A DNA stretch of 49,407 nucleotides from Microbispora siamensis (GTDB lineage: Bacteria > Actinomycetota > Actinomycetes > Streptosporangiales > Streptosporangiaceae): NCBI RefSeq assembly GCF_016863095.1, contig NZ_BOOF01000065.1, positions 1-49,407 of the forward strand, in the 5' to 3' direction. Below are positions 39,660 through 48,141 of the stretch, in pieces; position 1 is the first letter of the stretch, and each line of letters starts with the position of its first letter. The translations under genes were made by a program, and so were the position numbers. The notes below the pieces were generated by a model. The model ran no database searches. It saw nothing but the letters and a program-made list of their open reading frames with translations, and had not been told where the DNA came from.

Positions 39660-41229
39660 TGATCGTCCACACGGGGTGGTACTCCACACCGGTGACGGAC
39701 GCCGCCGTCACGATGTTCTGGCCGGGCTGGATCAGCGGCATGAACGGACCGGTCGCGTTGAGCTTCTGCTGGAAGTCGGTGTACGCCTGCTTGCGGTCGT
39801 CGTCGGTCACCGCGGCGCCGGCCTTGTCGGCCGCGGCCTCGACGTCCTTGTCCGCGCCCGCCTTCCATCCGGCCCGCAGGCCGACCAGCTTGCCCGGGGC
39901 GAACGACAGGTAGTTGCTGGGGTCGGGGAAGTCGGGGCCCCAGTACCACAGGCCCAGCTCCTCCTTGCCGTTGCGGTAGTTGTCCAGCGCGGTGGTGACC
40001 GGGGCGGGGGTCAGCTCGACCGTGATGCCGACCTCCTTGAGGTTGGCCTGGATGCGCTCGGCCAGCGGCTGGAAGGACAGGCCGTTCACAGTCAGCTCGC
40101 TGGGGTACTCCAGCTTGACCGTGGGGTTCGTCACGCCGCTCTGCTGGAGCGCCGCCTTGGCGCCCTCGACGTCGCGCTTGGCCGCCTGGTCGGGCGGGAG
40201 CGCGCCGAGGAACATCGACGGGATGATGCCCGACGCCTGCGTCGAGCCCTCGCCGGCCAGCTCGAGCAGGCCGGGATAGTCGATGCCCTTGCGCACGGCC
40301 TCGACGAACTTGGGGTTGGAGGTGATCTTGCTGACGCCCGAGTCCTGGTTGGCGAGCAGGAAGAACACGTACGCCGAGGCGGTCCGCTTGACCTGCAGGC
40401 CGCCGGAGACGCCGGCCACCTGGTCGCCGGACAGGTTCAGCGCCACCTGGCTGTCGCCGCGCTGCACGTTGAGCTTCTGCGTGGCCGACTCGACGTTGCG
40501 GATGACCACCTTGTCGTAGTACGGCTTCTTCGCGCCCCAGTACTGCGCGTTCGCCTTCAGCACGACCTGGCTGCTCACGTTGAACGACTCGATCGTGTAC
40601 GGACCCGAGCCGGCCGAGGCGGAGTTCAGGTACTGCTCGGCCTTGTCGTTCGGGTCGTTCGTCGCGCCGTGCTCCTTGGCCACCTTGGAGTTGAGGATGC
40701 CGAGGGCCGGGTTCGGCAGGATGTACGGAAGCGCCGGGTTGGGGTTCTTCGACGTCAGCGTGATGGTCGTGTCGTCGGTCTTGGCGATCTCCACGCCGTC
40801 GAGCAGGAACGACGGGGTGCCCTTCATGTCGCGCACGCGGGTGAGGGAGAACACCACGTCGTCGGCGGTCACCGGGGAGCCGTCGGCGAACTTGGCGCCC
40901 TGCCGCAGCTTGAGCGTGAGCTCCTTGCCGTCGGGCGACAGTTCGTACGACTCGGCGAGCGCGGGCACCGGCTTGGTGACGTCGGAGCCTTCGAACGTGA
41001 GAAGCGTGTCGTAGGTCGCCTTGTCGACGATGAGACCGGTGGGCTCGTAGGTCCGTCCCGGGTCGGCCGTCTTGAGGTCGAACGAGGTGTCTATCACGAG
41101 CGTCTTGCCCGCGGCGCCGCTTGGGGTGCTGCTGGACGAGCCGCCGCCGGAGCAGGCCGCGAGGGCGAGTGCGCCGGTCAGCGCGACCGGCAGAAGGCCG
41201 GCCCTCGCCTGCCACGAACGGGTCGTCAT
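39634..41229 (-). CDS. Peptide-binding lipoprotein of the ABC importer (SBP_bac_5)
   Basis: A 531-residue extracytoplasmic binding protein of the DppA/OppA family. The lipobox ALAAC (Cys about residue 34) follows a hydrophobic signal. A Gly/Ser linker comes next, and SBP_bac_5 motifs follow: ESYELSPDGKELTLKLRQGAKFADGSPVTADDVVFSLTR as a span with core LRQGAKFADGSPV. Later blocks with the NPALPYILPN loop support the fold. The ATG at 41229 has CGGAGG upstream. It is first in the importer operon and divergent from an Lrp/AsnC regulator that probably controls it. Ligand unknown; a peptide or an opine-like solute. Confidence 0.92.
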   Translation of the reverse strand: MTTRSWQARAGLLPVALTGALALAACSGGGSSSSTPSGAAGKTLVIDTSFDLKTADPGRTYEPTGLIVDKATYDTLLTFEGSDVTKPVPALAESYELSPDGKELTLKLRQGAKFADGSPVTADDVVFSLTRVRDMKGTPSFLLDGVEIAKTDDTTITLTSKNPNPALPYILPNPALGILNSKVAKEHGATNDPNDKAEQYLNSASAGSGPYTIESFNVSSQVVLKANAQYWGAKKPYYDKVVIRNVESATQKLNVQRGDSQVALNLSGDQVAGVSGGLQVKRTASAYVFFLLANQDSGVSKITSNPKFVEAVRKGIDYPGLLELAGEGSTQASGIIPSMFLGALPPDQAAKRDVEGAKAALQQSGVTNPTVKLEYPSELTVNGLSFQPLAERIQANLKEVGITVELTPAPVTTALDNYRNGKEELGLWYWGPDFPDPSNYLSFAPGKLVGLRAGWKAGADKDVEAAADKAGAAVTDDDRKQAYTDFQQKLNATGPFMPLIQPGQNIVTAASVTGVEYHPVWTINVADLGAK

Positions 41230-41245
41230 TGTGGTCCTCCGAAAA

Positions 41246-41262
41246 TTGGCCAACCCTTGGCC
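41246..41262. promoter_or_regulatory. TTGGCC repeats in the importer/Lrp divergent region
   Basis: TTGGCCAA (41246-41253) and TTGGCC (41257-41262) are repeated with an 11-base step, and a weaker TTGGTC follows at 41273. Repeats in phase with the DNA helix are expected of Lrp-type binding. Inference only. Confidence 0.35.
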
Positions 41263-41358
41263 GTGTGGACGTTTGGTCGCCGATCGTCCAGGATTGTCCG
41301 GCAGAAAGTCCAGCTCCTGCGGCCAAGCCGAGACGAATCTCCCATGGAGGAAGAACCA

Positions 41359-42033
41359 GTGACCGAAATGTCAAGCAACTCGGGGTCCGGGGGCGGCGCC
41401 ACTGGACGGATCGGCATCGGCCTGGAGCTGGACGCCACCCATCTGAAGATCCTCGAGGTGCTCAGGGACAACGGGCGGGTCTCGGTGTCCGCCCTCGCCG
41501 AGCGGGTGGGAATCTCCCGGGCCAACGCCTACACGCGCTTCGAGGCGCTGCGCGCCGACGGCGTGATCAGGCGCTTCACGGCCGAGATCGACCACCAGCG
41601 GGCCGGCCTCGGCATCGTCGCGCTGATCTTCGTGACCGTGCGCCAGCAGATGTGGCGGCAGTTCCGCGCCCAGCTCGCCCAGATGCCGGAGGTGGAGTAC
41701 TGCGCCATCACCACCGGGCAGCACGACGCCATGATCCAGGTGAGGATGGCCGACGTCGCCGAGGTGCACGCGATGGTCACAGAACGCCTGGCCAACATCC
41801 CGGCCGTCAAGGCCACCGAGACCGTGTTCATCCTCGACGAGGTGCTCAGGCGGCCGTACGTGCTGCCGAGCGACCGGGAGCGGGACCGGGGACGCGGCGC
41901 CCCGCGGCGGCCCGGCCCCTCGCCCTCGTCTGACCCCGAGCAGGGACAGGGGCAGGGGCAGGGGCTGCCGCTCGGCAAGATGCGTTTCGTCGGCGCGGCC
42001 GAGGGCCGCGCGGCGCTGCGCGACGCGACCTAG
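41359..42033 (+). CDS. Lrp/AsnC-family transcriptional regulator
   Basis: A 224-residue regulator. The helix-turn-helix is at about residues 25-70 (LDATHLKILEVLRDNGR, then VSALAERVGISRANAYTRFE), followed by the RAM effector domain (VRQQMWRQFRAQLAQM, EYCAITTGQHDAMIQVRM). A long C-terminal tail (about 170-224) is Arg/Pro/Gln-rich, with a GQGQGQG run, and is not part of the usual family. The GTG at 41359 has GGAGG eight bases upstream and is preferred over an ATG five codons earlier that overlaps that ribosome site. It probably controls the divergent peptide importer in answer to an amino acid. Confidence 0.9.
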   Translation: MTEMSSNSGSGGGATGRIGIGLELDATHLKILEVLRDNGRVSVSALAERVGISRANAYTRFEALRADGVIRRFTAEIDHQRAGLGIVALIFVTVRQQMWRQFRAQLAQMPEVEYCAITTGQHDAMIQVRMADVAEVHAMVTERLANIPAVKATETVFILDEVLRRPYVLPSDRERDRGRGAPRRPGPSPSSDPEQGQGQGQGLPLGKMRFVGAAEGRAALRDAT

Positions 42034-42381
42034 CTAGATCACTTCGGCGCAGACGCTGACGTGGGTGGCGTCGTCGCCCTCGAACTGGAACTCCTCCACC
42101 AGGCGCAGCCGGCCGTCCTCGGCCGTCTCGATGCGGCTGGTGCTGCGGCCGCTCGCGCGTTCGCCGGTCTTCAGCAGGTGGACGTAGGACAGCTCGATGC
42201 GGTCGGCGTCCCGGGTGCCGACGAACCGGCCGTGGACGACGGTGTCGCCCGTGTAGTGCCCCCAGATGACGCCGCCCGACTCCTCGTAGGCGAACTCGGT
42301 GGGGGCGTCGGCGTCCACCGTGCTGGCCGTGGAGCTGATCATGACGAAGCGGCGGCCGTTGAGCAGGTCTGTGTCGTTCAC
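42034..42381 (-). CDS. Conserved hypothetical protein (n-acetylglutamate synthase-like annotation group)
   Basis: A 115-residue protein that begins NDTDLLNGRRFVMISS and continues with beta-rich blocks (GGVIWGHYTGDTVVHGRFVGT as span, RLRLVEEFQFEGDD). Small actinomycete proteins of this look are often called N-acetylglutamate synthase by mistake; no acetyltransferase motif is seen and the role is unknown. It resembles a small lipocalin-like or beta-barrel domain. The GTG at 42381 is taken because the residues before it are not conserved in style. Its stop codon abuts the stop codon of the Lrp gene with no base between. Confidence 0.7.
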   Translation of the reverse strand: MNDTDLLNGRRFVMISSTASTVDADAPTEFAYEESGGVIWGHYTGDTVVHGRFVGTRDADRIELSYVHLLKTGERASGRSTSRIETAEDGRLRLVEEFQFEGDDATHVSVCAEVI

Positions 42382-42445
42382 GATCCCGCATCGTGCCGAA
42401 CCGAACGAGATTCGCAACCCGCTCTGGACGTTCCGTTCGCCGGAC

Positions 42446-42490
42446 CCCGGCCGCGCGGGTGATCCGTCCAGATCACCCGCCGCGGCCGGG
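42446..42490 (-). terminator. Large hairpin after the ROK gene
   Basis: A stem of about 19 base pairs with one bulged base and a 6-base loop (42465-42470) lies 19 bases beyond the ROK stop codon. Outer CGGAC/GTCCG bases extend it further. A strong minus-strand terminator. Confidence 0.75.
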
Positions 42491-42508
42491 TCCGATCGCG
42501 AACAGGTG

Positions 42509-43537
42509 TCAGCGGCCGACGATCTCGGCGAGGGCGGCGAGCGCCGCGCCCCGGGCGCCGGCCATGTCGAGGTCCTCGACCAGCGTCACCGCGGCCACCC
42601 GCCGCTGCTCCTCGCGCAGCAGGGTGTGCTCGCGGACCTTCTCCAGGAACCACTCGCGGAAGTGCGGGGCCGCCTCGACCACCCCGCCGCCCAGGAAGTA
42701 CGCGTCCGGGTCGGTGAAGTTGGCCGCGATGGTGAACAGCCTGCCGATGGCCATGGCCTGCTGCTCGAAGACCTTGAGCGCGAGCGGGTCGCCGTTCTCG
42801 GCGTAGCCGCGCAGCAGCTTGGCGGCCTTCCCGACGGGCTCGACCCCGTTGAGCTCGTGGCCCGGGAAGCGGGTCAGCCAGTAGGGCAGCAGGTTCTTCT
42901 CGATGCCGGTCAGCGAGGCGACGCTCTCGGCGTCCCCGACGAAGCCGCAGTTGCACTCGGGCAGCGGCTGGCCCTCCTCCAGCAGGCCCTGCAGGGGGAT
43001 GTGGACGTGCCCGAGCTCGCCGGCCATCCCGGCGGCGCCCTTCACCACGTGCCCCGACTGGATGACGCCGCCGCCGAGGCCGGTGCCGACGATCGCCGAG
43101 ACCGACGAGTGCTGCCAGGCGTCCGGCCCGAAGCGTACGTGGTGGGAGTAGAGAGCGGCGGCGTTGCCGTCGTTGTTGTAGACGACCGGCAGACCCAGCC
43201 GGGACTCCAGAGCCCCGCGGAAGTCGAAGCCGAACCAGCCGGGATCGACGAAGTTGGTCGCGCCCTTCGAGGAGATCACGCCGTCGGCGCTGGCCGGGCC
43301 GGGAGTGTCCAGGCCCACCGCCCGTACGGTGGAGCGCGGCGTGCCGGTCAGCTCCAGCACGTTGTCGAGGGCGAGCAGCAGCTGCTCGACCGCGACCTCA
43401 GGACCCTCCCGTACGAGGCTGGGCGTCTCGACCATCCGGTCCACGAGGAACCGCCCTGAGGCGTCGAGAACGGTCGCGTTGTTGCTTGTGCCGCCGTTGT
43501 CGAGCCCGACGACGACCCAGGACCCTGCATCTGCCAT
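42509..43537 (-). CDS. ROK-family sugar kinase-like protein
   Basis: A 342-residue ROK protein without a DNA-binding domain, so more like a sugar kinase than a repressor. The ATP/sugar motifs are GLDNGGTSNNATVLD (N-terminus), LDTPGPA, NNDGNAAALYSHHV with the catalytic Asp, and IVGTGLGGGVI. The zinc motif is partly lost: GELGHVHI, then CNCGFVGDAES where CxCGxxGCxE is expected, so the third cysteine is Asp. The ATG at 43537 has a weak AAAGGAC upstream. It stands alone before a strong terminator. Substrate unknown; glucose or N-acetylated sugars are common in the family. Confidence 0.85.
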   Translation of the reverse strand: MADAGSWVVVGLDNGGTSNNATVLDASGRFLVDRMVETPSLVREGPEVAVEQLLLALDNVLELTGTPRSTVRAVGLDTPGPASADGVISSKGATNFVDPGWFGFDFRGALESRLGLPVVYNNDGNAAALYSHHVRFGPDAWQHSSVSAIVGTGLGGGVIQSGHVVKGAAGMAGELGHVHIPLQGLLEEGQPLPECNCGFVGDAESVASLTGIEKNLLPYWLTRFPGHELNGVEPVGKAAKLLRGYAENGDPLALKVFEQQAMAIGRLFTIAANFTDPDAYFLGGGVVEAAPHFREWFLEKVREHTLLREEQRRVAAVTLVEDLDMAGARGAALAALAEIVGR

Positions 43538-43976
43538 TGGGGGTTGTCCTTTGCGTTCGCGCGTGTCAGTGCGAAGACTACGAGAGTCGGGCGCTCGGGG
43601 GCACCGGCCGGGGGCCGGACAGGCAGGGCGCGTCACGTGGGCGGGCGCGCCGGGGTGCCCGCGGTGAAAGATTCAGTTCGCCCCGTCGCCCGCGCCCGGC
43701 CGTCTCCGGCCCATGTCGTGCCCGTGAGCTGCGCGGGCGTCGTCGCCGCTCGGGCGGGACCGGCCCGGGAGCGGTGGCGTCCGTTGACCGGTTCCGCGAC
43801 CCGGAGAAAACATCTGCGTCCGGGGGGCCGCAGCGTCGCGACCCATCTGTCCCAGTGGCCGCGGCCCCGAGCGGGAGCGCCTGACCTCGCCTGTCCGTGC
43901 TCGTTTCGGGAGGAGGGCGGGGCGCGCGAGCCGGGTGGCGTGCCGAACGAGCAGATGCGCAGAAAACGAGGTACGC
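43538..43976. other. Divergent region before the CBM2 gene
   Basis: A 439-base region without a supported gene. A possible plus-strand promoter is TTGACC (43784-43789) and AAACAT (43808-43813) with an 18-base spacer, leaving a leader of about 160 bases. A small palindrome CCGGCC-ggg-GGCCGG is at 43604-43618. Nothing else stands out. Confidence 0.4.
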
Positions 43977-45290
43977 ATGAAGCAGTTCCGTTCCGTCCGA
44001 GGGCATCGCCCCGCCGCCCGCGGCCTGCCGGGCTCTCCGGCGGCGCGCCTGGTCGCGGCCCTGGCCGCGCTGGTCGCCGGCCTCGTGGTCGTGCTGGTGC
44101 CCGGCCCCGCGACCGCGGCTCCCGTCTGCAAGGTGGACTACACGACCAACCAGTGGCCGGGCGGCTTCACCGCGTCGGTGCGGCTCACCAACCTCGGCTC
44201 GGCGGTCAGCGGATGGACGCTGAGCTGGACGGCGGGCACCGGCCAGCAGATCACCAACGCCTGGAACGCCCAGGTCGGCCAGTCGGGCACTACCGTGACC
44301 GCGACCAACGTCGCCTGGAACGGCTCGCTGGCCACCGGCGGCACCGCCGACTTCGGGTTCCAGGGCACCTGGTCGGGCAGCCTCACGACGCCGTCCGACT
44401 GGTCGCTGAACGGCGTGCCGTGCGGCGGCACCTCCTCTCCCTCTCCCTCTCCCTCTCCGTCTCCTTCGCTCTCGCCGTCGCCGAGGCCGACACCGTCGCC
44501 GTCGCCGACCGTGGACCACTCGCCGTCGCCGTCTCCTTCGCCCTCGCCGTCCCCTTCGCCGTCTCCCTCGCCCAGTCCTTCGGTGACGCCCTCGCCGTCC
44601 GGCTGCTCGGGGAACGGCCTGGTCGTCTGCTCCGGCTTCGAGGATCAGTCGGGCACGCCGTCGGGTGAGTGGCAGGTGACCACTCCGAACTGCTCGGGGA
44701 CCGGCACCGCCACGATCGACACCGCCACCGCGCACAGCGGCGGCAGGTCGCTGCGGATCAACGGCGGCGGCAACTACTGCAACCACATCTTCGCCGGGAC
44801 CACCAAGAACGTCTCCGCCATCTCACCCGTGGTGTACGGGCGCATGTGGGTGCGCCACACGACGGCGCTCCCGGCGGGCCACGTCGCGATGATCACGATG
44901 TCGGACTCCAGGGACGGCGGCAAGGATCTGCGCATCGGCGGCCAGAACGGCGCGCTGCAGTGGAACCGGGAGTCCGACGACGCCACGTTGCCCGAGCAGA
45001 GCCCCTCCGGCGTCGCGCTGAGCGCCCCGCTGCCCGTCAACCGCTGGGTCTGCCTGCGCTTCCAGATCGACACCACGCAGCAGGCCATGCGTACGTACCT
45101 GGACGACCAGGAGATCGCCGGCCTGCGGGTGGACGGCACGCCGACCACCGACGTGGACGCGCAGTGGCTGCGCCGCTCCACCGCGCCGCGGCCCACGACG
45201 TTCCGTCTGGGCTGGGAGAGCTACGGCGGCGACTCGGACACGATCTGGTACGACGACGTGGCGCTGGGATCGAGCCCCATCGGCTGCTGA
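43977..45290 (+). CDS. Secreted CBM2 protein with a Cip1-like domain
   Basis: A 437-residue secreted protein. A long basic N-terminus and hydrophobic stretch end at ATAAPVC, a likely signal peptidase site near residue 42. Residues about 43-145 are a cellulose-binding CBM2 with its cysteine pair and aromatic residues (NQWPGGF, SGWTLSWT, DWSLNGVPC). A Ser-Pro linker of about 55 residues follows. The last 210 residues (from GLVVCSGFEDQSG to GSSPIGC) look like the Cip1 core known from cellulolytic fungi and bacteria, whose activity is not settled (lyase-like fold). The ATG at 43977 is taken as the signal start. It likely acts on plant cell walls. Confidence 0.82.
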   Translation: MKQFRSVRGHRPAARGLPGSPAARLVAALAALVAGLVVVLVPGPATAAPVCKVDYTTNQWPGGFTASVRLTNLGSAVSGWTLSWTAGTGQQITNAWNAQVGQSGTTVTATNVAWNGSLATGGTADFGFQGTWSGSLTTPSDWSLNGVPCGGTSSPSPSPSPSPSLSPSPRPTPSPSPTVDHSPSPSPSPSPSPSPSPSPSPSVTPSPSGCSGNGLVVCSGFEDQSGTPSGEWQVTTPNCSGTGTATIDTATAHSGGRSLRINGGGNYCNHIFAGTTKNVSAISPVVYGRMWVRHTTALPAGHVAMITMSDSRDGGKDLRIGGQNGALQWNRESDDATLPEQSPSGVALSAPLPVNRWVCLRFQIDTTQQAMRTYLDDQEIAGLRVDGTPTTDVDAQWLRRSTAPRPTTFRLGWESYGGDSDTIWYDDVALGSSPIGC

Positions 45291-45363
45291 TCACCGCACG
45301 GCAGGGGTAGATAGCCGGGTGTCCGCCATGTGCGGTCAGGTTCGACCGTGGTCCCGTTTCGTC

Positions 45364-45397
45364 CGGCGCCCGGCCTCCCGTCGGAGGCCGGGCGCCG
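45364..45397 (+). terminator. Terminator after the CBM2 gene
   Basis: Perfect 15-base arms (45364-45378 and 45383-45397) with a CGTC loop, 73 bases after the stop codon. It ends 19 bases before the hemerythrin start. Confidence 0.75.
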
Positions 45398-45416
45398 TAT
45401 CCGAGGGGAGAGGGAC

Positions 45417-45998
45417 ATGACCGACGTGCAGCACCCGGTGCCCGAACTGATGAAGGAAGGCGACGTCGTCGACCTGCTCGTCCACCAGCACTCGCTGATC
45501 AGGGACATGTTCGACGAGGTGGAGCACGCCGCGCCGGGCAGGCGCCACGAGCCGTTCCGGCGGCTGGTGCGCATGCTGGCCGTCCACGAGACGGCCGAGG
45601 AGGAGATCGTCCACCCCTACACGCGGCTGCGGGTGGACGGGGGAGCGGAAGTGGTGGCCGACCGGCTCAAGGAGGAGCGCGAGGCCAAGGAGATGCTCCG
45701 CAGGCTGGACGAGATGGGCCCGGAGCACCCCGGCTTCATGCCCGAGCTGGACAAGCTGCGGATGGCCGTGCTCACGCACGCGCGGGCCGAGGAGCGTTAC
45801 GAGTTCGCCAGGCTCCGGGCCGAGACGACGGCCGCGGAGCGGCGGGCCATGGCGCTCGGCGTCCGGGCCGCCGAGGCGATGGCCCCGACCCGTCCGCACC
45901 CGGGGGTGGAGTCGATGACGAGGAACCTGCTGCTGGGCCCGCCCGCGGCGATCATGGATCGGGCGCGCGACCTGATCCGCCAGGCGCTGCGCAGGTAG
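45417..45998 (+). CDS. Hemerythrin HHE-domain protein
   Basis: A 193-residue helical protein with the HHE cation-binding pattern in the first 130 residues: HQHSLIRDMFDEVE (first His/Glu set), AVHETAEEEIVHPY (second) and THARAEERYEF (third), which together can hold two irons. Such proteins sense or store oxygen, nitric oxide or iron in the cytoplasm. The C-terminal 60 residues are less conserved and amphipathic. The ATG at 45417 follows GGGGAGAGGG. It is convergent with the ferritin-like gene. Its substrate is unknown. Confidence 0.9.
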   Translation: MTDVQHPVPELMKEGDVVDLLVHQHSLIRDMFDEVEHAAPGRRHEPFRRLVRMLAVHETAEEEIVHPYTRLRVDGGAEVVADRLKEEREAKEMLRRLDEMGPEHPGFMPELDKLRMAVLTHARAEERYEFARLRAETTAAERRAMALGVRAAEAMAPTRPHPGVESMTRNLLLGPPAAIMDRARDLIRQALRR

Positions 45999-46008
45999 GA
46001 GCATGAGC

Positions 46009-46050
46009 CCCGGCTCGGGTCCGTACGCGTGCGTGCGGGCCCGGGCCGGG
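46009..46050. terminator. Possible bidirectional hairpin
   Basis: CCCGGCTCGGG (46009-46019) and CCCGGGCCGGG (46040-46050) pair over 11 bases with one G-U pair between the convergent hemerythrin and ferritin-like genes. Confidence 0.45.
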
Positions 46051-46057
46051 CCCCGTT

Positions 46058-47257
46058 TCAGTGGGTGCGCAGGCTGTAGAGGGGGTGGGTGCCCTCGGTC
46101 TCCAGGCGGTACTCGTCGCCCGACCTGGCGCGGTTCTCGTCGATGACGCGCTCGCTGGGCGGCTCCTCCCCGCCCATGAGCTGCTCCTGCCAGCGCTGGA
46201 ACCGCTCGTGGGCCTCCTGGACGTACCCGGTGCCCAGCGTCGTGTAGTCGATCTGCGTGGCGATCAGCTCGCGCAGGTACTCCTTGTTCGGCTCGAACGT
46301 CACCGGCTTCGGCAACTCCCGGGCCACCAGTTGCTCCGGATCCCGCCCGTCGTGCTGCCGGAACAGGTCCGCGGCGATCCGCAGGTGCTCCAGCTCCATG
46401 TTCAGATGCAGCTCCCAGATCGCCTTGATCCTCGGGTCGGACTCGGTCTTCATGAACGAGTGGTACAGGTAGCACTCGTTGTACTCGTGGTTGAGCCACT
46501 GCTCCCACCACGTCTCGCCCGGGTCGAGCAGCGACTCGTAGTGCGTGACGTGCTCTTCCTCGATCAGCCCGATCTCCTGGTAGAGCTGCCGCGCGATGGG
46601 CTCCATGTACATCGGGCCGACGTTCATGTAGAAGTTCATCGTCTGCTGCTCCGCGGACATGATCGTCAAGGCGTGCAGCTTGGAGATCGCCTGCGCCGTC
46701 TCCCGGTTGTAGTGCTCCCGGACGTTGTCGGCCGGGTGCCGGTGGTGCATCTTCGTCGGCCGGCCCGGCATCACCTCGGTCAGCTGGTCGACGATCTTCT
46801 CGGCCTTGCGGTGCTCGATCATCTCGTACAGGTTGGCGTACCGGTACAGGTGGTCGAAGTCCTCCAGCACGCCGAACTGGTAGGCCTGCTTGAGATAGGG
46901 GTCGGGCTCCATCCGGGCCACCCAGGCGGTCAGGTCCACCGCCACCTGCTCGTAGGCGAGGGTCGTCTCCAGCACCGAGGCCAGCCCCGGCAGCAGCCAG
47001 TTGACCGCCTTCTGCTGCTGGGCCTCGATGTAGCGCACCTCCGCCAGGCGCTGCCGCACCTCCAGGTCGGGGCAGCGCCTGGCGAAATGATGGCTGAACA
47101 TGATCGCTTCGATCTCGATGCCGTTCATCGTGATGATCCGGCACCGGGTGTAGGGATCGGCGCGATCCGGATCGATCGGCGTGACATTCAGCTCGCGCCA
47201 GTTGCGCACCTGCCGATCCAGCGGGATCCCCCGCTCCTGCAGCGGATTGAACGTCAT
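46058..47257 (-). CDS. Ferritin-like diiron protein of unknown role
   Basis: A 399-residue, mainly helical protein. Several Glu-x-x-His pairs look like diiron ligands: LEDFDH (near residue 135), IEEEHV (near 233) and MELEHL (near 300), together with a Glu in AYEQVAVD. This pattern suggests a ferritin-like diiron centre, with oxygenase or oxidase activity possible. No signal peptide. The ATG at 47257 has GGGGAGGA nine bases upstream. I do not recognise a named family; large proteins like this occur in actinomycetes. It lies convergent to hemerythrin, another iron protein. Confidence 0.65.
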   Translation of the reverse strand: MTFNPLQERGIPLDRQVRNWRELNVTPIDPDRADPYTRCRIITMNGIEIEAIMFSHHFARRCPDLEVRQRLAEVRYIEAQQQKAVNWLLPGLASVLETTLAYEQVAVDLTAWVARMEPDPYLKQAYQFGVLEDFDHLYRYANLYEMIEHRKAEKIVDQLTEVMPGRPTKMHHRHPADNVREHYNRETAQAISKLHALTIMSAEQQTMNFYMNVGPMYMEPIARQLYQEIGLIEEEHVTHYESLLDPGETWWEQWLNHEYNECYLYHSFMKTESDPRIKAIWELHLNMELEHLRIAADLFRQHDGRDPEQLVARELPKPVTFEPNKEYLRELIATQIDYTTLGTGYVQEAHERFQRWQEQLMGGEEPPSERVIDENRARSGDEYRLETEGTHPLYSLRTH

Positions 47258-47368
47258 CTCGGTGCTCCTCCCCACGATTGGCGCTGGGCGTACCCAAACC
47301 GTGGAATGCGACAAACGTGGACATTCGGAGGCTTTGACCGGGATTGTCATCCGGTGGCGTGGGGTCCG

Positions 47369-48043
47369 TCAGCCGGTGGACGCCGTCTCGGAGTGCGGGT
47401 CGCCGACCTTCTTCGACTGCGGTGAGCCCCGCTCGCGCAGGAAGATCGCCAGCAGGACCATGGAGGCGACCGCCAGGAACTCCGACTGCCAGTTCTGCAG
47501 CGTACGGTTCCAGAAGTCGGGGGAGGTCACGTAGCCGACCCAGTCGACCGGGTCCTCCAGCTGGGCGAGCTGCTCGTTGTTGTAGGCCGCGAGACCGGCG
47601 ACCGACTGGGCCAGCCAGGACAGCAGGAAGAGCAGTCCCATCACGATGCCCAGGGAATGGCTGAAGACCGTCCGTCGCCAGCCGGGCGCCGCCGCCCAGG
47701 CGGGGGAGCCGGGGCCGGCGTGCGGGCCGACCTTCTGCTCGGCATCGGACTCCAGGCCCTCCTCGCCCCTCTTCTTCGACTCCGGCGAGCCGCGCTGGAT
47801 CAGCCAGGCGGTGATGAGGATGTAGAGGAAGAACTGCAGATACTCCGACTGCCAGTTCTCGGCCACGTCGACGGCGAAGCTCGACGAGGTGACGTAGTGG
47901 GCCCACGTGACGGGGGAGCCGCCTTCGGCCACCTGTTCCTCGTTGAAGGCCGCCGCGCCCGCGACCGACTGCCCGGCCAGGGTGACCAGGAACAGCAGCA
48001 GGAAGCACAGTGCGAGCGCGTTCTCCCTGACCAGACGCTTCAT
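47369..48043 (-). CDS. DUF6766-like membrane protein with internal duplication
   Basis: A 224-residue protein with four hydrophobic helices in two similar halves. Each half runs helix, QSVAGxAAxNxEQ, DP/SPVxWxxYVTS, NWQSE, helix, RGSPxSKK (halves about 1-100 and 120-224), an internal repeat visible by eye. The function of this membrane family is not known. The ATG at 48043 follows GGGGAGG. It is the last gene of a three-gene unit after a lipoprotein and a 30-residue membrane microprotein, with five bases to the latter. Confidence 0.85.
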   Translation of the reverse strand: MKRLVRENALALCFLLLFLVTLAGQSVAGAAAFNEEQVAEGGSPVTWAHYVTSSSFAVDVAENWQSEYLQFFLYILITAWLIQRGSPESKKRGEEGLESDAEQKVGPHAGPGSPAWAAAPGWRRTVFSHSLGIVMGLLFLLSWLAQSVAGLAAYNNEQLAQLEDPVDWVGYVTSPDFWNRTLQNWQSEFLAVASMVLLAIFLRERGSPQSKKVGDPHSETASTG

Positions 48044-48048
48044 CGCCG

Positions 48049-48141
48049 CTACCTCCCCGCGAGGCCGACGACGATCACGTACGCGAGGACCAGCGCGATC
48101 GTGACCAGCAGCACCGCGTAGAGCGTGCGCGCACCGTTCAC
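48049..48141 (-). CDS. 30-residue single-helix membrane microprotein
   Basis: A GTG at 48141 opens a 30-residue frame with one hydrophobic helix (TLYAVLLVTIALVLAYVIVV as the helix core) and a short GLAGR tail. Its start overlaps the lipoprotein stop as GTGA and GAGGTG lies six bases upstream. Five bases separate it from the DUF6766-like gene. Position and overlap suggest a real coupled gene rather than chance. A helper subunit of the membrane protein is the simplest guess. Confidence 0.6.
   Translation of the reverse strand: MNGARTLYAVLLVTIALVLAYVIVVGLAGR

Noticed and set aside
44432..44610. A tandem DNA repeat or CRISPR-like array in the TCTCCCTCTCC-rich stretch
   Set aside because: It encodes the Ser-Pro linker of the CBM2 protein; units are codon-sized, with no spacers.
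45336..48008. An 890-codon minus-strand open frame over hemerythrin, the ferritin-like gene and the membrane protein gene
   Set aside because: Low-complexity GC shadow; the supported genes in other frames have ribosome sites and family motifs.
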